NCBI GenBank assembly: GCA_963693305.1
Contig: OY855907.1
Coordinates: forward strand, 39,334,856-39,398,855
DNA from: Meandrina meandrites
Taxonomy: Eukaryota; Cnidaria; Anthozoa; Scleractinia; Meandrinidae
Direction: 5' to 3'
Length of the DNA stretch: 64,000 bases
Each line of letters starts with the position of its first letter. Position 1 is the first letter of the stretch. This document shows, in pieces, positions 1 to 11,046 of this stretch. The position numbers and the translations under genes were made by a program. A model generated the notes under the pieces. The model saw nothing but the letters and a program-made list of their open reading frames with translations. It was not told where the DNA came from and did not search any database.

Positions 1-2
1 AT

Positions 3-2000
3 TGCAATGGAAAACACTGGAGTGACGAATGTAGAAAGTACCCCACTGTGACAGCCAGGAAAGAAAAGATAAAAGGACACTGTTTCATATGCCTGAAACC
101 AGGCCATAATCAGAAAGATTGCAAGTCAAACAAGGTGTGTGCTCATTGTCAGCAGAAAAATCGTCACCACAGAAGTCTTTGCATTAACAAATTTCCAGAG
201 AAACCGGCAGAAACTGTAAACACAGTGACTGAACCGATATCCACCACCATCACAGCAGAGAATACCCTGCTAGCTTCTGATGAGCATGTACTAATGCAAA
301 CAGCCACCGCTGAAGTAGAAGATCTACAAAAAGCAAGAAAAGAGACTGTCAGTTTACTTCTGGATACAGGTAGCCAAAGAACCTACATTACTGAACAGCT
401 GGCAGAAAGACTTCAGTTACCAATGAGAGGATCTGAGACCCTAACAGTCTACACATTCAGCTCATCCAAACCCAGACAGCTGCAGACTCCTGTTACTGAA
501 CTCAGGTTGTTAACCAAAGATGGATCATCCCTGCACTTGAGAGTCAATGTTGTACCCAAAATAACTGGTACCCTGCAAAGAGCAAGCTTTGATACAAAGA
601 ACATTGAACACCTTCTTAAGGACATTACACTTGCTGATTCAGTCCCAACTTCCAAAGAAGCCGCCAGCATAGAGCTACTGCTTGGAAATGACTATTATTG
701 TGACATTTTTTCTGGTGACATATCAATGAAAGAAGTTATTCCAGGATTGAATCTCATGGCATCCAAGTTGGGATGGATTCTGACAGGCAGAGTTAAGTCT
801 CAAGAAGCTCAATCTGCTCCTTCTGTGTCAATGCTTACATACACATCCAGTCCAATCAGAGCACATCTTACTGCACAGGAACTACCTATTGAACATAAAA
901 CAACATTGGAAGAATTTTGGAAACTTGAAACACTCGGAATCAGTGAACCTATGTGTGCAAATGATGATGATAAAGCCCTGCAGAAATTTAATGACACTGT
1001 CAGATTTGAAGATGGGCGTTACCAAGTAACCTGGCCCTGGAAAGAGGAATCTCCGTCATTGCCAACCAATTATGACCTGGCAATGGGAAGATTGAGATCC
1101 CTTGTCAATAGACTCATGAGAAACCCAGAACACCTGACAAAGTATGATGCAGTCATTCAGGACCAATTACAAAAGGGCATCATTGAAGTTGTACCTGATG
1201 AAGATTCTGCAAACACATTGAAGCATTACATCCCACATCATGAGATAGTGACACCCGAGAAGACCACCACAAAGATACGCATTGTCTTTGATGCCTCCGC
1301 CAAAACCAGAAAGGGAAGTCAAAGCCTGAATGAAAGCCTACACCGCGGCCCAATAATACTGGAAGATTTGTGCGGACTACTGATGAGGTTTAGACTTAAC
1401 AAAGTCGCCCTGGTTGCTGATGTCGAAAAAGCTTTTCATCAAGTGGGAATTCAACCGGATGACAGAGATGTAACAAGATTTGTTTGGTTAAAAGATGCCA
1501 CAAAGCCTACCCTGGAAAACAATGTCCAGGTACTGAGATTTACCAGAGTCCCATTTGGAATGATATCTAGCCCATTCCTGCTGGCTGCAACAGTCAAGTG
1601 TCATTTGAACAGAGCAGATACCCCAGTAGCCAAAAAGATTTCAGACAATATGTACGTGGACAACATGATCACAGGAGTTGCCACATCAGAAGAAGCAGAC
1701 GAATTCTACAAAGAAGCAAAGTGCCTTTTCCAGTCCTCATCAATGAATCTCCGAGAGTGGGCATCAAACTCTCAAGACTTCCTCCAGAGCGTCCCAGAAA
1801 GTGATCGAACAAGTGGAGACACTATGAAAGTTCTTGGAACTACCTGGAACATGAACAGTGACACAATTATTATCAATGGATCTCACACTTCATCCTTTCA
1901 AGTCACTTCCAAAAGAGAAGCATTGCAGTCTATCAGCAGAATTTATGATCCATTAGGTTTCTTCTCGCCAGCCACACTCAATGGAAAACTGTTGGGATGA
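3..2000 (+). pseudogene. BEL/Pao gag-pol fragment: zinc knuckle, protease, reverse transcriptase
   Basis: The frame is open from base 3 and continues from upstream. There is no ATG at the apparent start near 48, so this is the 3' part of a longer polyprotein. Visible in order: Cys/His motifs including a CX2CX4HX4C knuckle (bases ~84-125); a retropepsin-like protease with the active-site triplet DTG (bases ~364-372); and the reverse transcriptase from about base 1260, with a VFDAS segment, an ADVEKAFHQV block, a PFGM segment and a YVDN box in the position of the usual YVDD. The frame ends at 2000 just after the conserved YDPLG segment. The next frame starts at 1981 and picks up the following conserved block, so a small deletion or frameshift has broken the gene. 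Function in an intact element: particle formation, polyprotein cleavage and reverse transcription. Confidence 0.9.
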
Positions 2001-3547
2001 AAAACTCACTGAATCACAACAGCAAGAGTGGTACAAGCTGCATGAAGACCTTAGCCCACTGTCCTCCCTGTCCATACCTAGATACATAGGAGGAGATGAA
2101 TACAAACTGTTTTGTTTCACTGATGCTTCAGCCAAGGCATACTCAGCAGCTGTTTACCTGTACTTCGCAGTGGACAAAACCGCCAATGTTAACCTGGTAT
2201 TCTCCAAAGCACGTGTTGCCCCAACAAAGCAACTTAGCATTCCAAGATTGGAACTATTAGCGGTTCTTATTGGAACTAGATGCCTAAACTATGTGACTGA
2301 ACAACTCCAGTTACCAGTGACTGATCGGATACTGTGGACAGACTCGCAGTGTGTTCTTCACTGGATGAAAAGCCGCAAACCCCTACCCATATTTGTCCAA
2401 AACAGGCTGAAGGAGATAACCTCTCACAAAGATATCAAGTTCAGATATGTCACCACAACTCAGAATCCAGCTGACTTAGCCACCAGAGGTGTTTCCACAG
2501 AGGAACTCGTTAACAATCAATTGTGGTGGCATGGACCATCTTGGCTCGGTGATCAAGAGACCAAGTGGCCTTCATGGGACTTTCAGCAAATTGACGAAAA
2601 CACATTGGAAAAGATGGCCAAACAGCCTGCTGGTCCACAGATTATGTACGAGACCTCAGCCCTGATTGAAATGGATCGCAAGAAAGACCACTCTGACAAG
2701 CCAGTTGCCCCGTTTGAGCTGAATGAAAACAATTATTCTTCCCTAACAAGACTTCTCAGAGTGACGGCATGGGCCTTACGATTCATTCGAAAACTTCAAA
2801 AGAAGAGTACCGAGAAAGAAGAACTTAAAGCTGAAGAAATAAACCAAGCGGAAACCATGTGGGAAACACACGTCCAGAACAGCAGTTTTGCATCAGAGAT
2901 TACAGCAATCAAGAATAATACAAGAAACAATCTGAAGAGTCAACTAGGACTGAGGATAGATGAGAATGGAATCCTTCGCTGTCATGGCAGGTTGATCAGA
3001 GAAAACCTCCCAGAAAGTACCTTCTACCCCAAGCTTCTACCGAGGAACCACGCCTTTACAAGTTTAGTCATCAACAGCTTCCATGAAAAGTTGATGCATG
3101 CTGGAGTATCCCATACGTTGTCAGTTATCAGAAGAGAATTCTGGATACCACAAGGAAGAGCAACAGTGAGAAAGGTTCTCCTGAACTGTCGAAGATGTAG
3201 AAGACATCAAGGAGGACCATACAGAATGCCCCAGATGGCTCCGTACCCAGCCTCAAGAATAGAAGAGTCATCACCCTTTACATATACAGGCCTTGACTAT
3301 CTAGGAGCCTTGTATGTGAAAGTGAATAACGAATCAGCAACACAGAAGGTGTGGGTCTGCCTATTTACCTGCTTAGCAGTAAGAGCTGTTCATTTAGAAA
3401 TCATTAATGACATGTCTGCAGGACAATTCCTCTTGTGCCTTAGAAGATTTATCGCCAGGCGTGGCAAGCTGAAAGAGATTATATCAGACAATGCCTCACA
3501 ATTCAAGCTAGCCAAGTGCACTGTTGATGAAGCATGGAAGTTTGCCA
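1981..3547 (+). pseudogene. BEL/Pao pol fragment: RNase H, H2C2 zinc domain, integrase N-terminal half
   Basis: Continuation of pol in another frame after the break at ~1980-2000. An RNase H-like segment lies near bases 2118-2370 (FTDASAKAYSAAVY, then LWTDSQCVLHWM). An H2C2 zinc-binding domain spans ~3080-3215, with HEK..HAG followed by CRRC. The integrase catalytic core starts at ~3280 and includes a YTGLDYLG block and SDNASQF. The apparent frame runs to 3597, but from 3548 onward it is LINE sequence. The remainder of the integrase is at 7172-8030, in the same orientation. Confidence 0.9.
3534..3547 (+). repeat. LINE target-site duplication, left copy
   Basis: ATGGAAGTTTGCCA occurs here and again at 7172-7185, immediately after the LINE 3' tail. 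Both copies belong to the same point of the BEL integrase, so this 14-bp direct repeat is the duplicated insertion target. Confidence 0.95.
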
Positions 3548-6500
3548 ACATCGGAACAATGCATGTTCTTTGCAAATATTTTATCAGTATTGGATAAGAG
3601 CGATCTTAATTCAAGTAGTCAGTTAATTATTGGAGGCGATTTTAATGTCCATTTGGATGCTGAGATGGACAATGGAGGTGGTCGGGTGGAGAAAAAAGAC
3701 TCCGTGAAAAATATTTTTGACATAAAATTAGCATATGATCTAGTAGATATTTGGCGAATTAGAAATCCTGACAAGAGACAATATACTTGGCGGCAAAAAA
3801 GACCTGTGGTCCAGAGACGCCTTGATTACTGGCTAATTAGCGACTGTATGCAAGATTTTATCGAAAACACTGATATCATACCTTCTATTAAATCTGATCA
3901 CTCCGCTATTACCTTACAAATTAATAGTATAGAAGACAAAGTTCGTGGCCCTTCACATTGGATGTTTAATTCCAGTCTTTTGGAAGACAATACTTATATT
4001 GAACTCATCAGTTCTAGTCTTGAAGTTTGGCTGAAAGAGTTTGATGATATCCATGACAAACAGCTTCTTTGGGATCTAGTAAAATATAGAATAAGACAAA
4101 CTACGATCTCGTACAGTAAAAGAAAGGCTAAAGTAAGACGAAACAAACTTGTCGAGTTAGAAAGCAAACTAAAAGAGAGTGAACTGCTGTGCGCTTCTCA
4201 CTCCTCGGAGAAAAACTTGGAAGACTTAGAAAAGTATAAGATTGAATACGACTCAATATATGATTATATTACTCAGGGAAACATCATCCGATCAAAAGCC
4301 GCATGGTATGAGAAAGGAGAAAAAAATAACAAATATTTCTTAAATCTTGAAAAATCCAGAAAAGCCAAAAATTGTATACGAAAGTTACTTAACAAAGAGG
4401 GACAAGAAATAATTAACAGTAAGGCTATCATGTCTGAATTAAAGGATTTCTATGAAGATCTCTACGATAATAAGGACCCGGATACAGACGTTGACGAACT
4501 GCACACTTTTACTAAAAACCTTACCATACCAAAATTGTCAAATTACCAGCAGCTCCTTTGCGAAGGTCAGTTAACCAATACTGAATGCTACAACGTTTTA
4601 GATCAACTAAAGAACAACAAATCTCCAGGTAATGATGGCTTAACAGCCGAATTTTACAAACATTTCTGGCCTGTACTAGGCAACCTCCTAGTAGACTCCT
4701 TAAATGCTGCCCATATAACTGGGAAACTATCAAACTCACAACGACAAGCTGTTATTCGACTTATTGAAAAAAAAGACAAAGATAAACGGTACATTGAAAA
4801 TTGGAGACCCATATCTCTGCTAAATGTAGATTACAAGATCGGATCCAAAGCTCTAGCAACCAGATTGGAAAAAGTGCTTCCGGACATTATTAACCAAAAT
4901 CAATGCGCATATGTGAAGGGCAGAACTATTTTTGATGCAATTAGGTCAATTAATGATGTAATGGAATATACCAAACTTAACAATATTCCCGGCTTAATGA
5001 CTTCTTTTGATTTTAAAAAGGCCTTTGATTCATTAAATTGGCAATATCTTGTCAATACACTAGAAGCCTTCAATTTTGGTGAATCGTTTATTCGATGGGT
5101 CAAAGTCTTTTATTCCGACATCTCAAGCTGTGTGATGAACAATGGGTTTGCATCACAACTCTTTGAAATCAAACGTGGAGTGCGTCAAGGTGACCCATTG
5201 TCGCCTTACCTTTTCATTATCGCGCTTGAAATTCTTAATATTTCAATACGTGAAAATAAAGAAATTATAGGTATCAAAGTAGGCAATGAAGAGATAAAAC
5301 TTAATGTTTTCGCAGATGATCTTACCACTTTCGTTAAAAATACGAGATCCTTTTTTTCTCTAAAACAGGTTATTAATAATTTTGGATATATTTCGGGATT
5401 AAAACTAAACGAAGAAAAAACAGAGGTATATTGGCTTGGCAGCTTACACAATTCCCCTGAAGATCTTGGAATAGACAACGTTAACAAGCCAATGAAAATT
5501 TTAGGTATATTTTTTACCTACGACTGGCAAAAATTCCAAGAACTTAATTTTGAAAAAATTATTACCTCTATAAAAAAATCCTTAAATATATGGCAATGGA
5601 GAAACTTAACTTTACTTGGCAGAATTCAGATCATCAAAACCTTCGCTATTCCTAAGTTTATGTTCCGAGCCTCTCAAATCCCTCTCACAAAAGAAATTAT
5701 CAAGGAGATAAACTCGGTACTTTTTAAATTTGTATGGAAATCTAGAAAAGACAAAATAAAGCGAAAAACTCTTATCAGTGATTATAAAAATGGAGGATTA
5801 AGAATGCCTCACTTAGAAACGCTTATAAAAACCCAAAGAATCATGTGCATGAAAAAATATTTCGATAGCTATAATAGCACATGGAAGGTGTTTCTCGATA
5901 ACTACCTTTCAGAATTCGGAGGTTCGTTTCTATTGAAATGCAATTACGATATAAAATTCCTCCCCAAGACTCTTCCGAGGTTCTATAAAGAATGTCTTAA
6001 TGAGTGGGCAAGTTACAAAGAAACGCACATTCATACTCCATCGAACGTGTTAAATGAAATTATCTGGAATAATAAGTTCATTTGTATAGGTGCAAAACCG
6101 CTGTTTAGAAATAGAATAGCCAAGAAAGGCATAATCAAATTATGTGACCTATTGGATGACACAGGTAAACTAAAGACCTGGGACGTATTACAGAGCAAAA
6201 ATATTACGATGGCTGAGTATTTTCTTCTTATGAGTGTTTTTGACACAATCCCATTAGAATGGAAAAATATTTTGAAACAACAATTACAAATGGCACAAGG
6301 TGATGGCAACAATTCTAATGACATTGTTTTCCCTACTACTTCGAGGGTGCTATATTGGGATCTTGTTAAGAAATTCGAGACTAACCCAACATCAAAATAC
6401 AAATATGAAGAGTTGTTTCCAACAACCGATCTGCCATGGCAAGAAATTTATCTTATTCCTAGAAACGTAACTGTAGACACCAAAACTAGAGAATTCCAGT

Positions 6501-6946
6501 TTAAATATTTACATAGAATTGTTTTTACTAATAAAGCCCTTTTTAAAATGGGCATAGTTTCTTCATCTCTATGCACGTTCTGTGGGAAGTTTGAGGAATT
6601 CCTCGAGCATTTATTTATTCATTGTGAAATTACCTCCAGCTTCTGGCTTTCAGTAACGGAATGGCTAAAAATTTATTTTACCAACCTTCAAAATTTAAAC
6701 GCTTCTAATATAACATTTGGGTTTTTTAGAAAAGATTTCCTTTTACTAAATCATATTGTTATCCTTTCCAAGCAAGTAATCTTTCAATGTCGAAATCTTA
6801 ATATAAAACCATCCCTTTCATTACTGAAAGCCAGGATGAAAACAACCTACGAATTGGAGCTCTCCATAGCTAAACAGAATCAAACGTTAGAGATTCACAA
6901 CAAAAAATGGAAAGAACTGCTCCCTGTTGTTTCAGGACTAGTTTAA
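3548..6946 (+). CDS. LINE ORF2-like protein, N-terminally truncated (endonuclease fragment, reverse transcriptase, zinc finger)
   Basis: An uninterrupted frame of about 1,130 LINE-derived residues; the apparent ATG at 3524 belongs to the host BEL element, so no native start remains. Bases ~3630-3940 encode the C-terminal half of an APE-type endonuclease, with GGDFN and the SDH catalytic triplet. The reverse transcriptase follows: NWRPISLLN near 4797, SFDFKKAFDS near 5004, RQGDPLSPYLF near 5182 and the catalytic FADD near 5310. A C-terminal zf-RVT-type motif (CX2C...HX4C) lies at about 6572-6630. RT plus terminal CCHC suggests the L1/Tx1 group. The absence of stops over 3.4 kb points to a fairly young insertion. 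It cannot mobilise itself because the 5' end and part of the endonuclease are missing. Confidence 0.92.
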   Translation, partial: TSEQCMFFANILSVLDKSDLNSSSQLIIGGDFNVHLDAEMDNGGGRVEKKDSVKNIFDIKLAYDLVDIWRIRNPDKRQYTWRQKRPVVQRRLDYWLISDCMQDFIENTDIIPSIKSDHSAITLQINSIEDKVRGPSHWMFNSSLLEDNTYIELISSSLEVWLKEFDDIHDKQLLWDLVKYRIRQTTISYSKRKAKVRRNKLVELESKLKESELLCASHSSEKNLEDLEKYKIEYDSIYDYITQGNIIRSKAAWYEKGEKNNKYFLNLEKSRKAKNCIRKLLNKEGQEIINSKAIMSELKDFYEDLYDNKDPDTDVDELHTFTKNLTIPKLSNYQQLLCEGQLTNTECYNVLDQLKNNKSPGNDGLTAEFYKHFWPVLGNLLVDSLNAAHITGKLSNSQRQAVIRLIEKKDKDKRYIENWRPISLLNVDYKIGSKALATRLEKVLPDIINQNQCAYVKGRTIFDAIRSINDVMEYTKLNNIPGLMTSFDFKKAFDSLNWQYLVNTLEAFNFGESFIRWVKVFYSDISSCVMNNGFASQLFEIKRGVRQGDPLSPYLFIIALEILNISIRENKEIIGIKVGNEEIKLNVFADDLTTFVKNTRSFFSLKQVINNFGYISGLKLNEEKTEVYWLGSLHNSPEDLGIDNVNKPMKILGIFFTYDWQKFQELNFEKIITSIKKSLNIWQWRNLTLLGRIQIIKTFAIPKFMFRASQIPLTKEIIKEINSVLFKFVWKSRKDKIKRKTLISDYKNGGLRMPHLETLIKTQRIMCMKKYFDSYNSTWKVFLDNYLSEFGGSFLLKCNYDIKFLPKTLPRFYKECLNEWASYKETHIHTPSNVLNEIIWNNKFICIGAKPLFRNRIAKKGIIKLCDLLDDTGKLKTWDVLQSKNITMAEYFLLMSVFDTIPLEWKNILKQQLQMAQGDGNNSNDIVFPTTSRVLYWDLVKKFETNPTSKYKYEELFPTTDLPWQEIYLIPRNVTVDTKTREFQFKYLHRIVFTNKALFKMGIVSSSLCTFCGKFEEFLEHLFIHCEITSSFWLSVTEWLKIYFTNLQNLNASNITFGFFRKDFLLLNHIVILSKQVIFQCRNLNIKPSLSLLKARMKTTYELELSIAKQNQTLEIHNKKWKELLPVVSGLV

Positions 6947-7171
6947 ACAGAAATAGTTCTTGCTTTTTTTTTTTTTTACAATTAATAGTGAAATACTACC
7001 TCGCATTTAATCATGTAATCGATGTTTTTTTTTTGTAATTAGACTTTTTTTGTTTGCTTGTTTATCTTGTCTTTTGTGTTTTTTTTTTATATTTTTTCTT
7101 TTGTTAAAGAATTGTAAGCGTGTTGGTAAGTAAATAAATATATATATATATATATATATAAAAAAAAAAAA
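3548..7171 (+). mobile_element. 5'-truncated L1/Tx1-like non-LTR retrotransposon (LINE)
   Basis: A LINE of about 3.6 kb inserted in the BEL/Pao integrase in the same orientation. The 5' end is truncated inside the endonuclease domain. The 3' end carries T-rich 3' UTR, a (TA)n run (about 7137-7160) and a short A tail. It is bounded by the 14-bp target-site duplication ATGGAAGTTTGCCA. 5' truncation, a simple-repeat tail and a TSD of this length are the standard signs of target-primed reverse transcription. Confidence 0.95.
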
Positions 7172-8030
7172 ATGGAAGTTTGCCACCACTAGCTCTGACA
7201 TGCAAAGCTATCTGGCAAATGAGGGAATCAAATGGACCTTCATCATTGAACTGGCCCCCTGGATGGGTGGCTTCTATGAACGCCTTGTGGGACTTGTGAA
7301 GCAGGCTCTTCGAAAGAGTATTGGAAGGATCTGTTTGAACAATGTCCAATTGGAAACCATTCTTACAGAAGTCGAAGCGGTTGTAAATTCACGGCCATTA
7401 GTGTACGTGGGAGCTGATCTGAACTCTGGATTCGCACTTACCCCTGGTGACTTTCTTAGTCTAAATCCAAAAACTGGTGTACCATGCCTAGCAACAGAAG
7501 ATGAACAGCCGCAAGATCCAGACTTTGTTGAAAGACTAAGTTCTGCACAGAAACTTCTGGAAACATGGAAGAAAGGCCAGAAACATCTTAACACGTTTTG
7601 GAAACTGTGGTTTGATGAATATGTGCTGAGTCTACGGGAAAGGATGCAGAAACACTTGAAAGCCCCTAGAGTTCAATCCAAAGCTCCACCCACAAAGGGA
7701 GACGTCGTGCTTCTGAAAGAGAGTTCACCAAGAGGAACCTGGAAGTTAGGAATGATCGAAGAGCTCATTACAAGCAAAGATAATGAAGTACGAGCAGCTA
7801 CAGTCCGAACAGCATCAGGAAAGTTGCTGAACAGACCATTGAACTTTCTGTACCCTTTAGAATGCTCAGAAGTGAGTGAAAAACCAACCGAATCGGACGA
7901 AGCTGTTGGTAACGAAAAACAGGATGACACAAGCAAGCAGAAGAGTAGGAATGAACCTGCTGAGAAACGCCCTTTTCGCAGAGCTGCGATCGAAGCAAGA
8001 GAAAAACTAAACGAACTATTGAACACTTAG
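7172..8030 (+). pseudogene. BEL/Pao integrase C-terminal part
   Basis: Resumption of the BEL pol after the LINE, starting with the second TSD copy (7172-7185). The frame has the WMGGFYERLVG block typical of the end of the BEL integrase core, then a C-terminal region with PPTKGDVVLLKE and W-K-L-G-M-I-E-E, which matches the DUF5641-type domain found at the end of BEL/Pao pol. It ends at a TAG at 8028-8030. The first ATG in this stretch has no meaning for translation. Confidence 0.9.
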
Positions 8031-8155
8031 ATGCATGTTTAAGTCCGTGTAATTATTTTTTGTTGAGTTTTCTCCGATTTTTCATTAAGATATGCTTCAA
8101 AAAGACATTGTCAGTTTTCGTTTGACCTGACATGCAACAAAACTTGCCTCGGGAG

Positions 8156-8320
8156 TGTCATGGAGAAATCACTCCACGAAAAGTAACATTTGTACAGTCC
8201 CGCGTGTATTACGTCACTCGGGATTCCCGCGAACACGTGAAAGAAAAGATAGGATTAGAGCCGCCATGTTGGCATGATGTTGTGTTACGAAGGAAAGCTA
8301 AAATAAAACTCGCCCAACGC
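8156..8320 (+). other. Possible start of the BEL 3' LTR, cut by the satellite array
   Basis: About 125 bp after the pol stop, a purine-rich CGGGAG is followed by TGTCATGG, which would fit a polypurine tract next to an LTR 5' end. The 5' LTR is outside the window, so it cannot be compared. Whatever this sequence is, it stops abruptly at ~8320 where the 32-bp minisatellite begins. Apart from this I see nothing in 8031-8320. Confidence 0.3.
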
Positions 8321-8450
8321 GACAAGTGTGCACAAAAAATGACTGTACCCCGACATAAGTGTGCACAAAGATGACTGTACACCCACAGAAGTTTGCACAA
8401 AAATAACTGTAAACGCACATAAGTGTGCACAATAATGACTGTACACCCCA
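8321..8450. repeat. 32-bp minisatellite stub at the left edge of the macro-array
   Basis: Four units of the 32-bp repeat (core AAGTGTGCACAAAAATGACT), ending in the GTACACCCCATGTTATG junction that also closes every long array in this window. It therefore looks like the tail of a long array whose rest was lost when the BEL fragment came to lie next to it. Confidence 0.9.
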
Positions 8451-10414
8451 TGTTATGTTCATTTAAAAGTGATTTGTTTCCTATGTTTCAGTGGCATGCC
8501 TAAACTAGCTACCTCGAAGCTAAGTGTATGACCACTATAAACAACATTTACATTTTTTTACTTTTACATTTTTACCCACATAAGTGTGCAAAAAATGACT
8601 TTACATGCACATAAGTGTGCACAAAAATGACTGTAGACGCACATAAGTGTGCACAAAGACGACTGTACACCCAGATAATTTTGCACAAAAATGACTGTAC
8701 ACCCACATAAGTGTGCACAAAAAGGACTGTACACGCACATAAGTGTGCACAGAAATGACTGTAAACCCATATAAGTGTGCACAAAAATGACTGCAAACGC
8801 ACATAAGTTAGCACAATAATGACTGTACACGCACATAGGTGTGCACAAAAATGACTGTACATCCACATAAGTGTGAACAAAAATGACTGTACAGCCTTTT
8901 TGTGCCTGATATCTGAGCGAATTTGCAAAAACCTGGTCGCCGAGGTTTTCGGTTGCACTCGGGCGAAGCCCGAGTCCAAGCCCAGCTGGTGCCCTTAACG
9001 GTAGGGGGGCTGCCGTCACCAGTGCCCTGGTGACCTGGCCCAGGGTCTTAGCTATCCGCCGGTGCCTGGTTTTCGGACTAGCTGTTAAAAGCAGGGGGGG
9101 AGGGGAGGGTTTTTCTGTCCATGCTTGGGCCTGTTTGTGTTAAATTTTGAGCACGTTTGTGTTGAATTTTGAATGCCCTGTGGGGGCTGTCGATTATTTT
9201 GATTGACGTTGCTTGAGGGTTCCCTGCTGAGAAGGGACCTGGCTGGTGTGTCAGGTGTCACTGGGTTCGTGACGTGCCAATCTCTAGCCAGGGGGAAGGC
9301 CTAGGGACTTGTACCAGCTTGGAGTGTTTTGGCTTGTGGGCGACCAGGTTCTTGCAAATCCGCTTAAAATGGCTGTTTAAAATCTGTTAAAATCTGTGAC
9401 AAAGCTCCTTTAAATACATGTAAGCAAGTCCTGATGTGATGGACTTTTAATTTTCTGGTCTCTTGAAAATTCAACATATAGTTTCACGTCTTGTCACCAG
9501 TCTCATCTACCTTCTTTAAAGACATGATAAGAGAACCCCCCCTCCCCCCACTGTGAGTGAACTTGGCAACAGTTGAACAAAACATACCAGTTTGAAGAGA
9601 AGGATACTTATACTGTTGAATGACACAAATTTTATTCTTTAGACACTGAATTGAAAAATTGCAATTTTTTCAGCACTCATGTGGAATCCTCTTAGACCCT
9701 TTTTGTGTTGTCAGGCCTCATATAGATATGTATAGCTATGCGCATCTATGGATCTAGACAGGGAAAGGTTGTACAAATCCATTAGGGGGTGAAAGGCACA
9801 TGGACAACTAGACAGCTTTATCAACCCTGCATATATCCATGCAGTACTTTGGCTGGAAAGAGCACAACAAAGTTGCTAGTAACAATAGTAGCTGTTACAG
9901 AAAACAAGTTCAAAATATGGATACGCATCTATGGTATAGTGGAGTTCCCTGTACTAGGCAATGGTTGTAGAAGCGTAATAAAAGGAATATGGATTAATGA
10001 AAAAGACGAAATAGTGAATTGCTAATGATTTGAGTGTGAAATACAAAAAATCCATATGGTACCGAAAGAACCGGAAAACTGATTTTGCAATATTGAGGGA
10101 AGAGTGGGATTCCTGTGGGCATTTACATAAGGCCTGTTTTAGCCTAAAATGTGCAATGAATTTTTTTTTTACACTTTGTTTGAATGTTATGTCACATAAA
10201 TCAAAAGACATTTTGCACTGGGAGAAAGGAAAATAACTGAAAATGGGATTCATATTAGTTAACTTCCAGCTTAGGTAAGTTCGGTGATGACTGACTTGCT
10301 GCTGCCCGGTACGAAAACCCTAGAAAACCCTGTGGGAAAAAATAAAGGGAACGTACTCTCCTCATCGAAGGCTGAGCGCACTACCCCTGGAGATGGGGCC
10401 AATCAAATACCGAA

Positions 10415-10576
10415 TTAATTTAAGCTATATTTATAAATATGTGTCAAGTCCACAATATTGTTCAGACGTGCAAGTGTCCTGAGCTGTGCCACTGACTGAG
10501 CTCCACCAAGGCATGTCAGAGGTAATCCAACAACTGATAGCAGGACAGACAGGCATCTCCAAATCAGCTCGACCAT
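10415..10576 (-). CDS. Small conserved ORF in the macro-array block (53 aa), uncertain
   Basis: An ATG-started 53-codon frame (MVELIWRCL...HIYKYSLN); the open frame extends 23 codons further upstream to 10645, but without an ATG. The frame is present in all four blocks: 10415-10645, 28968-29198, 33143-33373 and 43212-43442. I see three base differences among the four copies within it and all three are silent, so the predicted peptide is identical in all. The peptide is hydrophobic in its first half. I do not recognise it. With so few differences this may be chance, and the frame may be non-coding. Confidence 0.2.
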   Translation of the reverse strand: MVELIWRCLSVLLSVVGLPLTCLGGAQSVAQLRTLARLNNIVDLTHIYKYSLN

Positions 10577-11046
10577 GCAAAAACAGAGAAATAACGAAAC
10601 AATGAATGAGAAAGGGTGATGATTTTCTGGGTGGGATATGGGCAAATAAATTTTTAAATGAGATCAGTAGTTGTACATAAGCTATATTCCATAGTGGTTA
10701 AACCACATACAGTATTCAATGACCACCCAGGGCCAATGAAAGGAAAATCCTATTGCAGCCAACCCACGTGAGTTGTTGTGAAAGACAAAATATTCTGTTT
10801 AGTATATTGAAGCCAAACATAATACCATTGAGAAACTACAAAAGCAGCAGAAAAAAACAGGGCACCCAAAGGGTACATGTGTGGGATACAATGTTGCGAT
10901 TCATCTGCATAACTCACTTGTATAAGTTATTTACATAATTTTCTTTTCTTTTCAACAAATGCATACTGATTATAGCGCACCATTGAAGGGAAGTGCTTTA
11001 ACATTAAGTTACAGTGCTTTTACAGCTAGACAAGGATATGGCTGTA

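Larger units (their letters stand above)
1..3547 (+). mobile_element. BEL/Pao LTR retrotransposon, 5' part of internal region
   Basis: Internal region of a BEL/Pao-type LTR retrotransposon that enters from outside the window. Domain order is Cys/His knuckles, aspartic protease, reverse transcriptase, RNase H, H2C2 zinc-binding domain and the start of the integrase core, which is the BEL/Pao order. The integrase is cut at 3547 by a LINE and resumes at 7172. The copy is dead: there is a frame break near 1980-2000 and the LINE insertion. The gag portion and the 5' LTR lie outside the window. Confidence 0.93.

Noticed and set aside
8564..9019. Minus-strand frames running from the block into the short array (about 150 codons, also in B, C and D)
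   Set aside because: They are read-through of the stop-free minisatellite into GC-rich flanking sequence. No domain is visible.
9789..10025. 78-codon plus-strand frame conserved in position in the blocks
   Set aside because: It starts with GTG, not ATG, and the copies differ by several amino-acid changes. Its positional conservation follows from the block similarity.
10260..10410. AGGTAAGT followed by structured sequence in the block, considered as a spliced-leader or snRNA gene
   Set aside because: No Sm-site arrangement or match to a remembered snRNA consensus could be established.
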